Shown: one piece after another, positions 24,553-25,409 of the stretch
Position numbering within the stretch: the stretch's first letter is position 1
Layout of the letters: every line of letters begins with the position of its first letter
Origin: Halioxenophilus sp964342265
Lineage (GTDB): Bacteria; Pseudomonadota; Gammaproteobacteria; Pseudomonadales; Cellvibrionaceae
Assembly: GCA_964342265.1 (NCBI GenBank)
Contig: CAYFFE010000053.1
Coordinates: 1-25,409, forward strand
DNA: 25,409 nucleotides
Direction: 5' to 3'
The notes under the pieces: generated by a model
Databases searched by the model: none
What the model was told of the DNA's origin: nothing
Seen by the model: only the letters and a program-made list of their open reading frames with translations
Position numbers and translations under genes: made by a program

Positions 24553-24903
24553 GACGCAATCAAACACAGTACCGAGCAGATTGCTTTAGCGAAGATTGTG
24601 TTGCCATCAAAATAAGTCAGGAGCCGATTGATTTGGCTCCTGGCTTTTTATCGCAACCACAAACGCATAAACATTTCTACTGTTACACACTCTCCTAACA
24701 ATTCCGAATAACAACTTTACCTATCAATCAATAAGCCAACGTTTTTTAATACAGCGATAATATTCACAAAAGCATCACCTTGGCATCAAGCGTCACATGA
24801 AATAATTTTATTTTTAAAGTTATTAATTTCCATGTAGATTAAAGTTCATGTTTTTGGTGGTGGATTTGCAATCCCCAAAACTAACATCAGTGCTACGTTT
24901 GCC
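24553..24903. other. Gap with terminator and AT-rich stretch
   Basis: It contains the terminator above, then about 250 AT-rich bases with no gene. The frame of the next gene is open from 24838, just after a TAG. Confidence 0.4.
24616..24648 (+). terminator. Intrinsic terminator of the gene at 23854
   Basis: CAGGAGCC (24618-24625) pairs with GGCTCCTG (24635-24642) across a 9-base loop, extended by a T·G and a G-C pair, and is followed by TTTTT. It lies about 65 bases after the stop at 24552. Confidence 0.9.
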
Positions 24904-25335
24904 ATGGCCGCTTTAGTAGGTTTTCGAGCAGCCGAAAATCATCCTATTACTTCACTCGCCATTGGCAACGATGCCTCACTCGTAGGCAATAAGGGTAATT
25001 TCTTTACCGACACTGTTAAAACTGGCTGGTTTAATGTCGATGACGATTGGGTTAAAGATATCGACAGCCTCATTGGCACTATCGGGCACATTAGTTTAAA
25101 CGGAACAATTGCCGGAAGCGGATATGTGAACCTTAAGTTCAATCAAATTACAAATGATATCATTGAAATAAAGTTATTAGATAGAAAGCATTTACAAGCC
25201 GAAGGATACCAACTTACTGAAACCAGACTTACTGGAAAAATAATGCTGAACAAGAAGAATTATGCTCCACTAAAAAATCAAACCTCGAACAGAACAGCAA
25301 GAGAATTTATAGAAATAGCCGCACAGAAACAATGA
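24838..25335 (+). pseudogene. Open frame without proper start, possible 5'-truncated gene
   Basis: From the first ATG (24904) the product would be 143 residues, beginning MAALVGFRAAENHP. The frame is open 66 bases further upstream, from just after a TAG at 24835, and that part already reads like protein (VHVFGGGFAIPKTNIS). No ATG, GTG or TTG lies in this upstream part, and no ribosome binding site precedes 24904. I read this as the tail of a longer gene that has lost its start, possibly a C-terminal toxin-like or secreted-protein fragment, but I do not recognise the family. It ends in a lysine- and asparagine-rich part and has a lower GC content than the neighbours. An intact short gene starting at 24904 is the other possibility. 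Confidence 0.5.
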
Positions 25336-25397
25336 GCTCACTAAAAAAATTATTGAGACTGTAGCTAAAACTGTGTAACTGCTTATTATTGACCCTA

Positions 25398-25409
25398 ACG
25401 AGGAGATAG
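25398..25409 (+). promoter_or_regulatory. Ribosome binding site of a gene beyond the window
   Basis: ACGAGGAGATAG at the window end contains a full Shine-Dalgarno sequence. A start codon would lie just past 25409. Confidence 0.4.

Noticed and set aside
1..25409. CRISPR array, insertion sequences, defence system
   Set aside because: I saw no regularly spaced direct repeats of suitable length, no transposase or cas gene, and no recognisable defence gene set.

Overview
The window looks like a chromosomal segment of a polysaccharide-degrading gammaproteobacterium, most likely of the Cellvibrionaceae type (Cellvibrio, Saccharophagus or Teredinibacter relatives). The reasons are a base composition near 48-50% GC, housekeeping genes of gammaproteobacterial type (queF of the long E. 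coli kind, epmC, pdxB, alaA, yadGH), and a block of secreted plant cell-wall enzymes carrying ricin-type (CBM13) modules. I found no transposase, integrase, phage gene or CRISPR array.

Layout. 1-200: tRNA-Ser(GGA) on the minus strand with a recognisable promoter. 382-3748: a membrane-anchored coiled-coil protein of unknown function, a membrane-bound class III adenylate cyclase, and a small unknown gene. 3871-6469 (minus): yadG-yadH-queF, an ABC exporter pair followed 8 bases later by a queuosine-pathway reductase. 6941-7550: a tRNA-Glu/tRNA-Gly pair present twice in tandem behind one strong promoter. 7951-8098: short repeats and a perfect 12-bp inverted repeat. 8249-11945: an unknown membrane protein, a TagI-like glycosylase with msrB, a divergent alaA, and a small unknown gene.

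12268-18973 is the accessory part. It holds a secreted subtilase-like protease whose histidine position appears to be glutamate. Convergent to it are three secreted, CBM13-bearing proteins on the minus strand: a GH43 arabinanase, an unassigned right-handed beta-helix protein, and a PL3 pectate lyase. Together the three suggest attack on pectin: arabinan side chains by GH43, the homogalacturonan backbone by PL3, and a possible rhamnogalacturonan or pectin role for the beta-helix protein. A perfect two-way terminator separates the protease from the pectate lyase. The octamer TGAGTTAA recurs five times in the gaps of this block.

19537-23106 (minus) is a tight four-gene run: epmC, xni-like exonuclease, pdxB and an rRNA-methyltransferase-like gene, with overlaps or short gaps. 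Then come a gamma-glutamylcyclotransferase-like gene, a conserved unknown gene with its own terminator, and an open frame at the right edge that looks like a truncated gene. The best candidates for something new are the Glu-for-His protease family member, the TagI-like protein lacking the known recognition residues, the beta-helix/CBM13 protein, and the possible shared operator of the pectin block. I did not see a convincing complete novel defence or mobile system.
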